The notes below the pieces were generated by a model. The model did no database searches, had not been told where the DNA came from, and saw only the letters and a list, made by a program, of their open reading frames with translations. A program made the translations under genes and the position numbers. This document shows, in pieces, positions 54,824 through 63,480 of a DNA stretch of 64,000 bases (within the stretch, counting starts at the first letter, position 1; every line of letters begins with the position of its first letter). This DNA comes from Desulfovibrio sp. (GTDB lineage: Bacteria > Desulfobacterota > Desulfovibrionia > Desulfovibrionales > Desulfovibrionaceae), in contig JALHJW010000002.1 in the NCBI GenBank assembly GCA_022839785.1, positions 483,198 to 547,197 of the forward strand, written 5' to 3'.

Positions 54824-57055
54824 ATGGAGATTCATAGGGTAATGAAAATTTTTGAAAAGCAGATTTTCCAAGATGCATTGGAAGGCCGGGATCTCCCGCT
54901 CCCATCTGAGGTCATCTTCGAGCCGACTGTGCGGTGCAACCTTAAGTGCACCATGTGTTTTTACAGTGAGGAGCATTTTAAGCCGAAGTATTCTGAAATG
55001 ACGGATGAGGAGATCAAAACGTGTGTTTCAAAAATGCCGGCTAGCGTCAAACACGCAGTATTGATAGGAGGAGAGCCCCTTTTCCACAGAAATTTTGAAG
55101 GAATCGCTGCGTGTTTTGCGGAGAAGGGAATCAATCTGACAATCGCAACGAATGGCGTCCTTTTGAATTCAAAACTTGTCGATAAGCTCCATGTAATCGG
55201 AAACATAAAGAGAGTAACCGCATCTCTTGATGGTCCACCGGAGATACATAACAAGATTCGAGGAGTTCCGCAGGCTTTTGAAAAGACATTTGGAAATTTG
55301 AAGTATGCCAGCAAATATTTTGAAATCGAGATAGTGAGCGTTCTTCAGCATGACAATACAGACTATCTGAACAAACTCATTCCGTACATCAGTGAAATTC
55401 AAAATGTACATTTTGCCGTAGAACTGGCTCGGGAATATCCACAACAAGTCCTTGATTTGACAGCTTTTCAACTGAATTTGCCTGTTGAAGAGCTGCACCT
55501 TCGGGCTGAGAGTGGCGCATCATCGAAAAATGATATTCAGAAGCAGCTTTTAAATCTTCATGATATTCGAAGGAATGCAGCGAGAAGAGGCGTCAACTTT
55601 CACACTATCCCGCAGGATGCAGCCCAAAAAATCCCGTTGCTTTCAAGTAGAATGGCGGTCGAATCCAGAATTGGAAGATATTGTGACCGCTTGCGAAAGG
55701 CGAGGGTAGATTCTCGCGGCAATCTCATCCACTGCTATGCGTTGAGAAAACCTCTCGGCTCCTTGCTTGAAGACCATTTTGAGGACATCTGGAATGGGGG
55801 GAGGTATAAAAAATTCAGGTCAGAGATCCTGGGCAAGGGGTTGTACCCTATTTGCCCGTACTGCTTTGCCTGTCGTGAACCGTCTCGCTCTGAGGGAGAC
55901 GGCGCCGATATCGCAGTGGGCCTCGTCGGAACGGGCGCGATGGCCCGACAATATGCTGCAGCGCTTTCCCAGTTGCAGCATATGCAGTTGAAAGGGGTCT
56001 GCAGCAAATCAGAAGAGCGTGCCCGGAATTTTGCTCAAACATACGGGGTGGAATCGTTTAACCTTGATGATGCGGCAAGCGTATGTGATGCCGTCATCGT
56101 CTGCGGCTCCCCTGATGCGCACATGGCAAATGCGATACGTATTGTTGAAAGGGATTCCACAAACCTTCGATCACGGAATGTACTTATCGAAAAGCCGCTC
56201 GGCATTGATGCAACGTCGCTTAATATTGCAGGAAAAATATATGATGATCATCCTGGTGTAAATTTTTCCGCCTCCTCCCAGGGAAGATATAATTGGCCGC
56301 ATACATTTCTTTCGGATGCGATTGCGTCTGGGGATTTCGGTGCTCCCCAAGGATGCACAATAAAGTATATGTATGACAGGCCAATCTCGTATTACAATGA
56401 GGGGAATCCCTGGCGGCGGGAAGTTTCCGGGAATGTGATTTTCAATCAGGGGATTCATATATTTGACCTTGCGTATGATTTATTTGGAATGCCGAGCGCG
56501 GTCAAATGTAAAGGCGCTGTTCGGCGACATACTGCCGTGGAGATTGATACGGCGTTTGTAGAACTCTTCTACGACAATGATTTTGTTATAGACATTACAA
56601 TCTCTACAGCAGGAAACCGTGAGGACGAGCTGATAGACATTAAATATTTTGGAGAGAGCGGATTTCTTCATGTGTCTTCTTCTGGAATAAGGCAATATTC
56701 TTGTAACAATCTGGAACTTGGAACTTTGAAAAGAAATGTGAATAGACATTTTTTGCCACTGTTGAGCCAGGTTTTGCTTTCCAGTTTGGGGAAAAGACTA
56801 CGGCCAATGCTTGTGAAATTGGCTGGGCGCATCCCGAGCACAGCGGGAAGGCATCTTGCGCAAAAGTCGATTCGCTGGACAGAGACATGGAATCCGCATG
56901 ATCTGATGCGGCAGATACGTGAATTTGAAGGTGCAATTAAAGGAACTCAATCGTACAGAGTGACATATGAGGATGGCCTTCGGGTGGCGCGAATAGCTGT
57001 CGCCAGCTATTTGTCGTTTAAACGACAAGACGTTGTTTCCATGGAATCTGTATAA
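54824..57055 (+). CDS. Radical SAM/SPASM - Gfo/Idh/MocA oxidoreductase fusion
   Basis: A 743-aa two-module protein. Residues about 30-355 are a radical SAM domain with cluster ligands C38, C42 and C45 (CNLKCTMC), a GGEP motif and a C-terminal SPASM-like cysteine set starting at C287 (RYCDRL) and including LYPICPYCFACRE. From about residue 362 (DIAVGLVGTGAMARQY) a complete Gfo/Idh/MocA oxidoreductase begins: a Rossmann NAD loop, the EKPLG catalytic Lys motif and GNVIFNQGIHIFDL with the conserved Asn/His. A local GC rise marks the junction. Start ATG 54824 is uncertain versus ATG 54842. Such a combination could couple radical chemistry to a sugar or aminosugar redox step. No family precedent is recalled. 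Confidence 0.88.
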   Translation: MEIHRVMKIFEKQIFQDALEGRDLPLPSEVIFEPTVRCNLKCTMCFYSEEHFKPKYSEMTDEEIKTCVSKMPASVKHAVLIGGEPLFHRNFEGIAACFAEKGINLTIATNGVLLNSKLVDKLHVIGNIKRVTASLDGPPEIHNKIRGVPQAFEKTFGNLKYASKYFEIEIVSVLQHDNTDYLNKLIPYISEIQNVHFAVELAREYPQQVLDLTAFQLNLPVEELHLRAESGASSKNDIQKQLLNLHDIRRNAARRGVNFHTIPQDAAQKIPLLSSRMAVESRIGRYCDRLRKARVDSRGNLIHCYALRKPLGSLLEDHFEDIWNGGRYKKFRSEILGKGLYPICPYCFACREPSRSEGDGADIAVGLVGTGAMARQYAAALSQLQHMQLKGVCSKSEERARNFAQTYGVESFNLDDAASVCDAVIVCGSPDAHMANAIRIVERDSTNLRSRNVLIEKPLGIDATSLNIAGKIYDDHPGVNFSASSQGRYNWPHTFLSDAIASGDFGAPQGCTIKYMYDRPISYYNEGNPWRREVSGNVIFNQGIHIFDLAYDLFGMPSAVKCKGAVRRHTAVEIDTAFVELFYDNDFVIDITISTAGNREDELIDIKYFGESGFLHVSSSGIRQYSCNNLELGTLKRNVNRHFLPLLSQVLLSSLGKRLRPMLVKLAGRIPSTAGRHLAQKSIRWTETWNPHDLMRQIREFEGAIKGTQSYRVTYEDGLRVARIAVASYLSFKRQDVVSMESV

Positions 57056-57067
57056 AAAGGGATATTT

Positions 57068-58540
57068 ATGAATGTTATATTCATTGGAGCAAGCTCCGTT
57101 GGGCCGCGCTGGATCATGTCGTCGCTCAAAAGGGCGCACCATAATGCTTATGGTATTTATCTTGGGTATGAAAATATAACTCTCGGTGAGTCGGCAGTTC
57201 CGTTCTATCCGCCTGTTTTAAAGAATTTTCTGCAAGATAAGTCCATAGATATGATTGGCGTGACGATGGATTCCTTGAACATAGAGAGTACTCTTCAAAT
57301 TATCGAGGCTGTCCGCCGTGATTTTCCGCATGTAAAGGTCGTGGTCGGGGGAATACATCCTACCATTGAGCCAGATGAAACTATCCGGTTTCCAGGAGTA
57401 GACTATATATGCATCGGTGAGGGAGAGCTTCCCCTCCTGGAATTGTGCAATGCATTGGATGAAGACCCATCATGCAAAAATGGTTTGGATACAAAGATTC
57501 AAAATATATGGGCAAACAAAAATGGATCAATTTTTACAAACACATTGCGAAATTTTGCTGATATTGATCAATTTGAGTTTGATCGTGAAGGTATAGCATA
57601 TAATGGAGTTTTCACCGGGCGCGGATGCGCTGGAAACTGCAATTTTTGTGCATCGCCATTCATCAAAAGCAAGCTTGGAATCAAAGGGAAATATTTTCGG
57701 AAACGTAAGTTGGAATCTGTGATCACTGAGATCGAGGAAATGATCGGTTTGAATTATCGACATTTTCTCGGTGTCATGTTGCGCGGTCCTTTGCTTATTG
57801 ATCGTCTCCGCGCGGCGTACCAGTTTTGCGCGTATATTTTTGAACCCATACGGATCAAAGACGACTCTTTTATGATCGATAAGAAATGGTTTCTTCGTTT
57901 TGCTGAAGAATTTTCCCGAAGGCCGCGGCTTCGCCGACGTGGTTTCATCTGCGGCGCACGCGTCAATGAGATCGATGAGGAAACCGTTACTGCCCTCAAG
58001 CGGGCCAACTGCTCCACCATCATTCTCGGCTTTGAATCTGGTGATGAAGAATATCGCAATACGTCACTGAAAAAACGGATAACGGACGCGGAGATATTCA
58101 AGGTATCCTCGATGCTGAAAGAAGCCGGGATAACAATGCTTGGGCAGTGGATGATAGGAATGCCCGGAGAGACACCGGAATTGGCTTTGAAAAGCCTCAA
58201 AATGTCGCTGGAGATCGGAGATGTGCCGCAGGTGCATATCGCGACGCCACTGCCAAAGACGAAGATGCTTGAGCAGGCCGTGGCCCTCGGCTACTTTGCT
58301 CCTGGAGAACGCCCGAAAGTGACAGGGATATATGACGACTTCACCATGGTAAGGCCAGAGCACAGGAACACTTTCCGGCAATTGTACAATGCGTTTAAGA
58401 TTATCAATGCTCAACTTGACAGAAAATCAACGGGCGGTGTCTTCAGCAGATTTCAGCGGGACCTTCACCGCAAACGGGTGGGCGAAATTCTTCTTGAAGG
58501 AATTTCTTTTGATCAACGGAACGAGAACGTGCGCCCATAA
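57068..58540 (+). CDS. B12-binding-type radical SAM protein
   Basis: A 490-aa class B-like radical SAM enzyme. The N-terminal cobalamin-type domain (about 1-150) includes IGVTMDSLNIEST, VVVGGIHPTIEPDETIRF and YICIGEGELPLLE. The cluster motif is CAGNCNFC (C187, C191 and C194), followed by a barrel with IKDDSFMID and TIILGFESGDEEYRNTSL. An unusual segment, HFLGVMLRGPLLIDRLRAAYQFCAYIF, sits in the barrel. AAAAGGG precedes the ATG. It is AT-rich and directly follows the radical SAM-oxidoreductase fusion. Its C-terminus suggests a membrane- or polymer-linked substrate, but nothing specific is shown. Confidence 0.87.
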   Translation: MNVIFIGASSVGPRWIMSSLKRAHHNAYGIYLGYENITLGESAVPFYPPVLKNFLQDKSIDMIGVTMDSLNIESTLQIIEAVRRDFPHVKVVVGGIHPTIEPDETIRFPGVDYICIGEGELPLLELCNALDEDPSCKNGLDTKIQNIWANKNGSIFTNTLRNFADIDQFEFDREGIAYNGVFTGRGCAGNCNFCASPFIKSKLGIKGKYFRKRKLESVITEIEEMIGLNYRHFLGVMLRGPLLIDRLRAAYQFCAYIFEPIRIKDDSFMIDKKWFLRFAEEFSRRPRLRRRGFICGARVNEIDEETVTALKRANCSTIILGFESGDEEYRNTSLKKRITDAEIFKVSSMLKEAGITMLGQWMIGMPGETPELALKSLKMSLEIGDVPQVHIATPLPKTKMLEQAVALGYFAPGERPKVTGIYDDFTMVRPEHRNTFRQLYNAFKIINAQLDRKSTGGVFSRFQRDLHRKRVGEILLEGISFDQRNENVRP

Positions 58541-58547
58541 TCAGAAT

Positions 58548-58598
58548 ATGACATTGTCGGTGTGCGTTGTCGGCATAGGATTGATGCGACTTCTGTAG
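58548..58598 (+). pseudogene. Possible remnant of a Rossmann-fold gene start
   Basis: A 16-codon frame begins with ATG 58548 and reads MTLSVCVVGIGLMRLL before TAG at 58596-58598. The VCVVGIG pattern is the opening of an NAD-binding protein such as a nucleotide-sugar dehydrogenase or oxidoreductase, cut after one strand and loop. It may be the scar of a deleted gene at the junction between AT-rich and GC-rich segments. Chance resemblance is possible. Confidence 0.25.
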
Positions 58599-58682
58599 GT
58601 GGGAGCTCCTCGCTTGTCCGGCATTGAGGTCGTTTGCGGGCGGTGCTGCGGTATGACGTCAGATGGACCAGGGCGGTAAGTT

Positions 58683-59612
58683 ATGGCTGAGCATATGGCT
58701 GAAGTACTCAAGGCGCATCCCGGAGTATTCCGAACATTTGAGATAGACGGGGCCCTGAAGACCGATACGACCTATCGCACAGGCATCATTGAGTCCATCG
58801 TGCCGGTTGCCGGAAAGACGTTCCTCGACGTCGGAGCTGCCGATGGATTTGAATCCAGGGCGCTGGCCCTGCGGGGAGCGGCCCGGGCGCTCGCGGTGGA
58901 GGGCAAGGAGAGCCTCTATGTCCAGGCGCGCAAGGCTGCGGACCTGCTTGGACTCGACAACCATGATGTGCTCAAGGCCGATGTCCGAGTCATCGACGAG
59001 CTTGGTCTTGGAACCTTCGACTGCGTGTTGTGTTTCGGGTTTCTTTACCACATGTCGAATTCGTTCAACGTCCTCAAGCGCCTCGCGCACGTGACGAACG
59101 GCCTTCTGCTTCTGGAAACGCACATCGCCCCGGAACCATGGGCCAAGCGGCTTCTCAAGGACAAGCTCCGTGGTGTGCATCTTGCGGGCGTCAAAACGCT
59201 TTACTTGGACAACGAACGATTCGAGGGGCGAGTGTGCATGCACCGCGGAGACCAGGCGCACTCCAAGGGAAGCCTCGACGAGAATTGGACCTTTTGGCTC
59301 ACCGCGGCAAGCCTCGTGAAGGCGCTGACGCGTGCCGGTTTCTGCATAGAAGCTTGGCATCACGAGCCCGATCCGCATACGCCGCCGATCATCGCACGGT
59401 ATGGAGGCATGCTTGGATTCGGCCACGCCAACACCAAGGTTTTCGTGGTTGCGCGGGTCGATCCCGCACGGCTGCCCTCAATCAGCCCCGCGGAAATCTC
59501 GAGCGAGCCCCACGCGCTTGTACGTCCGAGGTTCGCCAAAACACCGGCCGACCTGCTGAACCGAATGGCTCTCTCCGCGCGCAGCCGCCTCAAGGGGCTT
59601 CTGCGGCGCTGA
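58683..59612 (+). CDS. SAM-dependent methyltransferase, CmoB/DUF1698-like
   Basis: A 309-aa methyltransferase. SAM motif FLDVGAADGFESRALALRGA, acidic strand ALAVEGKE, DCVLCFGFLYHMSNSF and LLLLETHIAPE follow the arrangement of CmoB-like DUF1698 proteins. The C-terminal region WTFWLTAASLVKALTRAGFCIEAW is also characteristic. The substrate in this glycan locus is probably a sugar; the housekeeping tRNA role of CmoB is unlikely given context. GC returns to the regional norm here, after the 142-base AT/GC junction. It starts ATG 58683. Confidence 0.82.
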   Translation: MAEHMAEVLKAHPGVFRTFEIDGALKTDTTYRTGIIESIVPVAGKTFLDVGAADGFESRALALRGAARALAVEGKESLYVQARKAADLLGLDNHDVLKADVRVIDELGLGTFDCVLCFGFLYHMSNSFNVLKRLAHVTNGLLLLETHIAPEPWAKRLLKDKLRGVHLAGVKTLYLDNERFEGRVCMHRGDQAHSKGSLDENWTFWLTAASLVKALTRAGFCIEAWHHEPDPHTPPIIARYGGMLGFGHANTKVFVVARVDPARLPSISPAEISSEPHALVRPRFAKTPADLLNRMALSARSRLKGLLRR

Positions 59613-59631
59613 GGCGCCCGCACGGAAAATT

Positions 59632-60549
59632 ATGCGCCTTGGCATCTTCATCCCCACCTTTTTGCGCGACTACGACCGCGTGCAGTCCGCATTGTGGATC
59701 AGGGCGTTGCAGATGATCGAGCCCCTTCGGGAGGCCGGCTGCGAGGTGCATCTCAACAATCCTTTCCGGCGTTACGACGCTGCGGTCTACCACAGGGGAA
59801 TGCGCCGCGGCTCGCGTCGGTTCGTGCGTTTTCTGCGGGCCATCGCCCGGCGCGTGTACTGGGACACGTGTGTGGACTACTTCGATCCGCATGAGGCCGC
59901 GGACGCCGAGCAGGTGGCCTGCGCCCGCGAGATCGCCCGGCATGTGGACGGCGTCTGCGTGACCACCGAGGGCATTGCGCGAAGCGCCCGCAGGTTCAAT
60001 TCGAACGTCTTCGTCATGCCCGATCCCATCGACTGTGATCATTTCCGTCCGCGCACCGCGCAACCAGACCTCGACGCGCCTGTCTTCGGCTGGTCCGGAG
60101 TGGCTTGCAAGGCCAAGTTCCTCGCGCCGTACGCGGAATTCCTCGACGGCCGTACGATCATCGTCAGCGAGGCGCGGCCCGATCTGCCCTTCAGCTACGA
60201 GTTCCACCGCTGGCGTTACAGGACGTTCCCAGCCGACCTCATGCGGTGTGGCGCGGCCTTTCTGCCCCGTACGCTGGAGTCGACCTACACGGCCAACAAC
60301 AGCTCCTTCAAGGCGCTGGCCTACGCCGCGCTCGGCATCCCGGTCATCGCCAATCGCCTGCCGTCGTATGAATTGCTGGCCCGCGATTTCGGCGCCATGG
60401 CCTTTCTGGAGGACCACGGCGACGACCCGGACGCGACGCTACACGCTCTGCGCGGCCAGGACCCCGACCCCGGCGCCGTACGCACGGCGTACGACAGGCG
60501 GACCTGGGCGCCCAGGCTGGCCGCCTGGTTTTCCGGGGAGGCGGCATGA
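59632..60549 (+). CDS. GT-B-fold glycosyltransferase
   Basis: A 305-aa glycosyltransferase of the GT1/GT4 type. MPDPIDCDHFRPRTA is the central linker common to GT4 enzymes, and TLESTYTANNSSFKALAYAALGIPVIANRLPSYELL is the donor-binding E/K..A.A.G.PV region. The N-terminal acceptor domain is short. It overlaps the next glycosyltransferase (ATGA). The donor sugar is unknown. Confidence 0.85.
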   Translation: MRLGIFIPTFLRDYDRVQSALWIRALQMIEPLREAGCEVHLNNPFRRYDAAVYHRGMRRGSRRFVRFLRAIARRVYWDTCVDYFDPHEAADAEQVACAREIARHVDGVCVTTEGIARSARRFNSNVFVMPDPIDCDHFRPRTAQPDLDAPVFGWSGVACKAKFLAPYAEFLDGRTIIVSEARPDLPFSYEFHRWRYRTFPADLMRCGAAFLPRTLESTYTANNSSFKALAYAALGIPVIANRLPSYELLARDFGAMAFLEDHGDDPDATLHALRGQDPDPGAVRTAYDRRTWAPRLAAWFSGEAA

Positions 60550-61571
60550 AGGCGCATATCCTCTTCACTTTCCGGGAGGGCCCCTGGGGCGGCTGCAACC
60601 AGTTTCTGACGGGATTGCGCGATGCTTGGCGAGCGACCGGATGCTGGGCAGACACGCCGGACGAGGCCGATGTGCTGCTTTTCGACAGTTACAACAATGC
60701 GCATGAGGTCATGGCAGCCAAGCGCAGATTGCCGGGAACGCCCTTTGTCCATCGCCTCGACGGTCCGATCTCGACCTATCGGGGCCGCGATCTGGCTCTG
60801 GACCGGCTGATCCACGCCTTGAACGCGGCCCTGGCCGACGGCACCGTCTTCCAGAGCGACTACAGCTGCGCGGGCAATCTGGCGCTCGGCATGACTTCGC
60901 CCCTGCGGCAACGGATTATAGGCAACGCCCCGCGCAGTGACTGTTTCGTCCCCAAGAGGAGCGACGGCGACGAGGAGCGCGTGCGCATCCTGGCCGCCAG
61001 CTTCTCGCCCAACTCGAACAAGGGATTCGACATCCTCGCGCATCTCGACGCCCATCTCGATTTTGACCGTTACGCCATGACATTCGTGGGCAACAGCCCC
61101 ATCCGGTTCATGCACATTACGCATCTGCCGCCCCAGGACAGCGCAGCACTGGCGAAAACAATGCAGGAGCACGACATCTTCCTGGCCGCAAGCCGCCACG
61201 ATCCCTGCTCCAATGTCCTGGCCGAGGCCCTGGCCTGTGGCTTGCCTGCCGTGGCCCGCAACAGCGGAGGACATCCGGACATCCTGGGACATGGCGGCGA
61301 GCTGTTCGAGGGCTCGGAAGATGTGATCGCTGCTCTGGACGCAGTCGCTGCGGACATTCCGCGTTACCGTAGCGCCATCCGCGTGCGGCGCATGGAGCAG
61401 GCGGCGGCGGAATACCTGGATTTTCTGCGTGAGGTGCGCGACGCGGCTCGTCCGGCCAAGACGCTCTCGCGCCTCGGGGCCGCTGTCCTCGGTGCGCGGC
61501 TCACGCTCCGGGCCGTGTCGGCCGCTGCCACATGGATTGTGCGCGAGCGGCTTTTCCGGAGGACGGCATGA
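60546..61571 (+). CDS. Glycosyltransferase family 4
   Basis: A 341-aa GT-B protein. The N-terminal ILFTFREGPWGGCNQFLTGL contains a GG donor loop, HRLDGPISTYRG lies on the acceptor side, and the C-terminal domain shows ILAASFSPNSNKGFDIL and the GT4 motif RHDPCSNVLAEALACGLPAVARNSGGHPDIL, with the conserved E residues. Coupled by ATGA on both sides. Donor unknown; position suggests sequential sugar addition to the locus glycan. Confidence 0.9.
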   Translation: MKAHILFTFREGPWGGCNQFLTGLRDAWRATGCWADTPDEADVLLFDSYNNAHEVMAAKRRLPGTPFVHRLDGPISTYRGRDLALDRLIHALNAALADGTVFQSDYSCAGNLALGMTSPLRQRIIGNAPRSDCFVPKRSDGDEERVRILAASFSPNSNKGFDILAHLDAHLDFDRYAMTFVGNSPIRFMHITHLPPQDSAALAKTMQEHDIFLAASRHDPCSNVLAEALACGLPAVARNSGGHPDILGHGGELFEGSEDVIAALDAVAADIPRYRSAIRVRRMEQAAAEYLDFLREVRDAARPAKTLSRLGAAVLGARLTLRAVSAAATWIVRERLFRRTA

Positions 61572-62320
61572 AGCGCGTGGCCTTGGGCCTTGTTCGGCTG
61601 TGCATCGGCCTGCCGCTTCGGCTTCTGCCCGCCCCGCTCCTGACCAAGGGGATGTATGCGCTGCTGCACGGCATGGCCACTGCCCGGCCGCCCGCCGATT
61701 CGCTGCGCTTCCTGCTGACCCTGCAGCGGTATCTCGATTCGCTGCAGGGGATCGAGGCCGTGCGCTACGGCGGCGGCATCCACACCAAGCACCGCCATGT
61801 GCGCTACCACGAGTTCTTCACCGCGCGGCTTGCGCCGGGCGAGCGCGTCCTGGACATCGGCTCGGGCACGGGCTTCCTCTCCCACGCCATGGCCGCAGCC
61901 GGCGCGAGGGTCACGGGCATCGAGCTTGAGGAACGGAACGTGGCTGCGGCCACGGCCCGTTTCCGCCACGAGAACCTGCGATTCGTGCGCGGCGATGCGC
62001 TCGTCTGGTTGCCCGACGAGCCCGTGGACACTGTTGTCATGTCCAATGTGCTGGAGCATCTCCCGAAGCGTCCGGAGTTCCTGCGTTCGGTGCAGGACCG
62101 CCTTGCCCCGCGCCGCTGGCTGCTGCGCGTCCCCCTGTTCGAGCGCGACTGGCGGTTGCCGTTGATGAAGGAGTTGGGCCTGGATTGGCGTTCCGACGAC
62201 ACGCACGAAACCGAGCATACGGTCGAGGAGTTCACGGCCGAACTGGCTGCGGCAGGCTTGGAGGTTATTCATCTGGAGACGCGCTGGAGCGAGATATGGT
62301 GCGAGGCGCGTCCGTCATGA
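61568..62320 (+). CDS. Class I SAM-dependent methyltransferase
   Basis: A 250-aa methyltransferase with motif I VLDIGSGTGFLSHAMAAAG, motif II VTGIELEERNVAAA and VVMSNVLEHLPK. The N-terminus (VALGLVRLCIGLPLRLLPAPLLTKGMY) is hydrophobic and may contact the membrane. It sits between two glycosyltransferases with ATGA overlaps on both sides, so it probably methylates the growing glycan, possibly as a cap. Confidence 0.87.
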   Translation: MKRVALGLVRLCIGLPLRLLPAPLLTKGMYALLHGMATARPPADSLRFLLTLQRYLDSLQGIEAVRYGGGIHTKHRHVRYHEFFTARLAPGERVLDIGSGTGFLSHAMAAAGARVTGIELEERNVAAATARFRHENLRFVRGDALVWLPDEPVDTVVMSNVLEHLPKRPEFLRSVQDRLAPRRWLLRVPLFERDWRLPLMKELGLDWRSDDTHETEHTVEEFTAELAAAGLEVIHLETRWSEIWCEARPS

Positions 62321-63480
62321 CGATCGAGGCGGCGGTCCGGCGCATCGCCCCCGCGTTGCCCGCGCCGCTACGCGTTCTCCTCGGCGGAGTTTGGCGCGGC
62401 GTCGGGCGCGTCGCCTTTCGTCGGCGTCTTTCCCGGCTCGACTTCAGGGCCCTGTCCGGCGCGCCGCGGCTCAGCTACGGCGGCGCCCTGCCGCGTGAGC
62501 CCGGGGCAGTGATCCACGGCGGCCGGGTCAAGCTGCTGCACCTGGACCGTCGCTATCCTGAGCAGGCAGAGCGGTTCAATCTGCTGTATCTCGTGAGCAG
62601 CGCCATGCCTGCCTACGCGGCGGACCTGATCCGCGCGGCCAAAAGGGGAGGGGCCAGACTTGTTTGGAACCAGAACGGCGTGGCCTATCCCGCCTGGGCC
62701 GGGCCGGTCTACGAGCGCACCAACGCGCCCATGCGCGAATGTTACGGCTTGGCCGACTTCGTGGTTTTCCAGAGCGACTTTTGCCGCCGTTCTGCCCTGC
62801 GCTGGCTCGGCCCGTGCGCAGCGTCCTTCGAGATCATCCACAACTGCGTGGACACAGACGTCTTCCGCCCCGCTTCCGGAGTCGCGACCGACGGCCCCTG
62901 CAGGCTGCTGCTCGCCGGCACGCATCAGGCCGCCTATCGCGTGACATCTGCCGTGGCCTGTCTCGCGGCGCTGGCCCGCCGGGGTTTTCCCGCCCGGCTG
63001 ACCGTGGCTGGAAAGTGCGACTGGCCCGGCGGCATGGAAGAAGCCGTCAGGGTCGCGCGGGAACTCGGCGTCGCGGACCGCGTCTTTTTTGCCCCTCCGT
63101 TTCGTCAGAGCGAGGCTCCGTCCCTGTACCAGGCGCACCACATCCTCGTGCATACCAAGTACAACGATCCCTGCCCCACGGTGCCCATCGAGGCCATGGC
63201 CTGCGGCCTGCCCGTCGTCGCCTCGCAAAGCGGCGGTCTGCCGGAGCTTCTGGGCGAGGACGGCGGGGTGCTGCTGCCCGTGCCCGTGGACGATTACGAA
63301 CGCGACCATGCGCCGCGGGCCGAGGACATGGCGCAGGCGGTCATGGATCTGTGGCCGAGCCTGTCCAAGCGGGGCGAGGCCGCGCGGACGCGAGCCGTAA
63401 AGCGGTTTTCGGCCACGGACTGGCTCGTGCGCCACGAAGCCCTTTTCGCGTGGCTGCTGGCGGAAGGAACACGGTCATGA
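62317..63480 (+). CDS. Glycosyltransferase family 4
   Basis: A 387-aa GT-B enzyme. It has LVWNQNGVAYPAWAGP, DFVVFQSDFCRRSALRWLG, IIHNCVDTDVFRP (linker), CRLLLAGTHQAAYR and the GT4 donor signature CPTVPIEAMACGLPVVASQSGGLPELLG. Start ATG 62317 overlaps the methyltransferase stop; an earlier in-frame ATG would extend further into it. It couples by ATGA to the terminal GT2 gene. Confidence 0.9.
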   Translation: MTIEAAVRRIAPALPAPLRVLLGGVWRGVGRVAFRRRLSRLDFRALSGAPRLSYGGALPREPGAVIHGGRVKLLHLDRRYPEQAERFNLLYLVSSAMPAYAADLIRAAKRGGARLVWNQNGVAYPAWAGPVYERTNAPMRECYGLADFVVFQSDFCRRSALRWLGPCAASFEIIHNCVDTDVFRPASGVATDGPCRLLLAGTHQAAYRVTSAVACLAALARRGFPARLTVAGKCDWPGGMEEAVRVARELGVADRVFFAPPFRQSEAPSLYQAHHILVHTKYNDPCPTVPIEAMACGLPVVASQSGGLPELLGEDGGVLLPVPVDDYERDHAPRAEDMAQAVMDLWPSLSKRGEAARTRAVKRFSATDWLVRHEALFAWLLAEGTRS

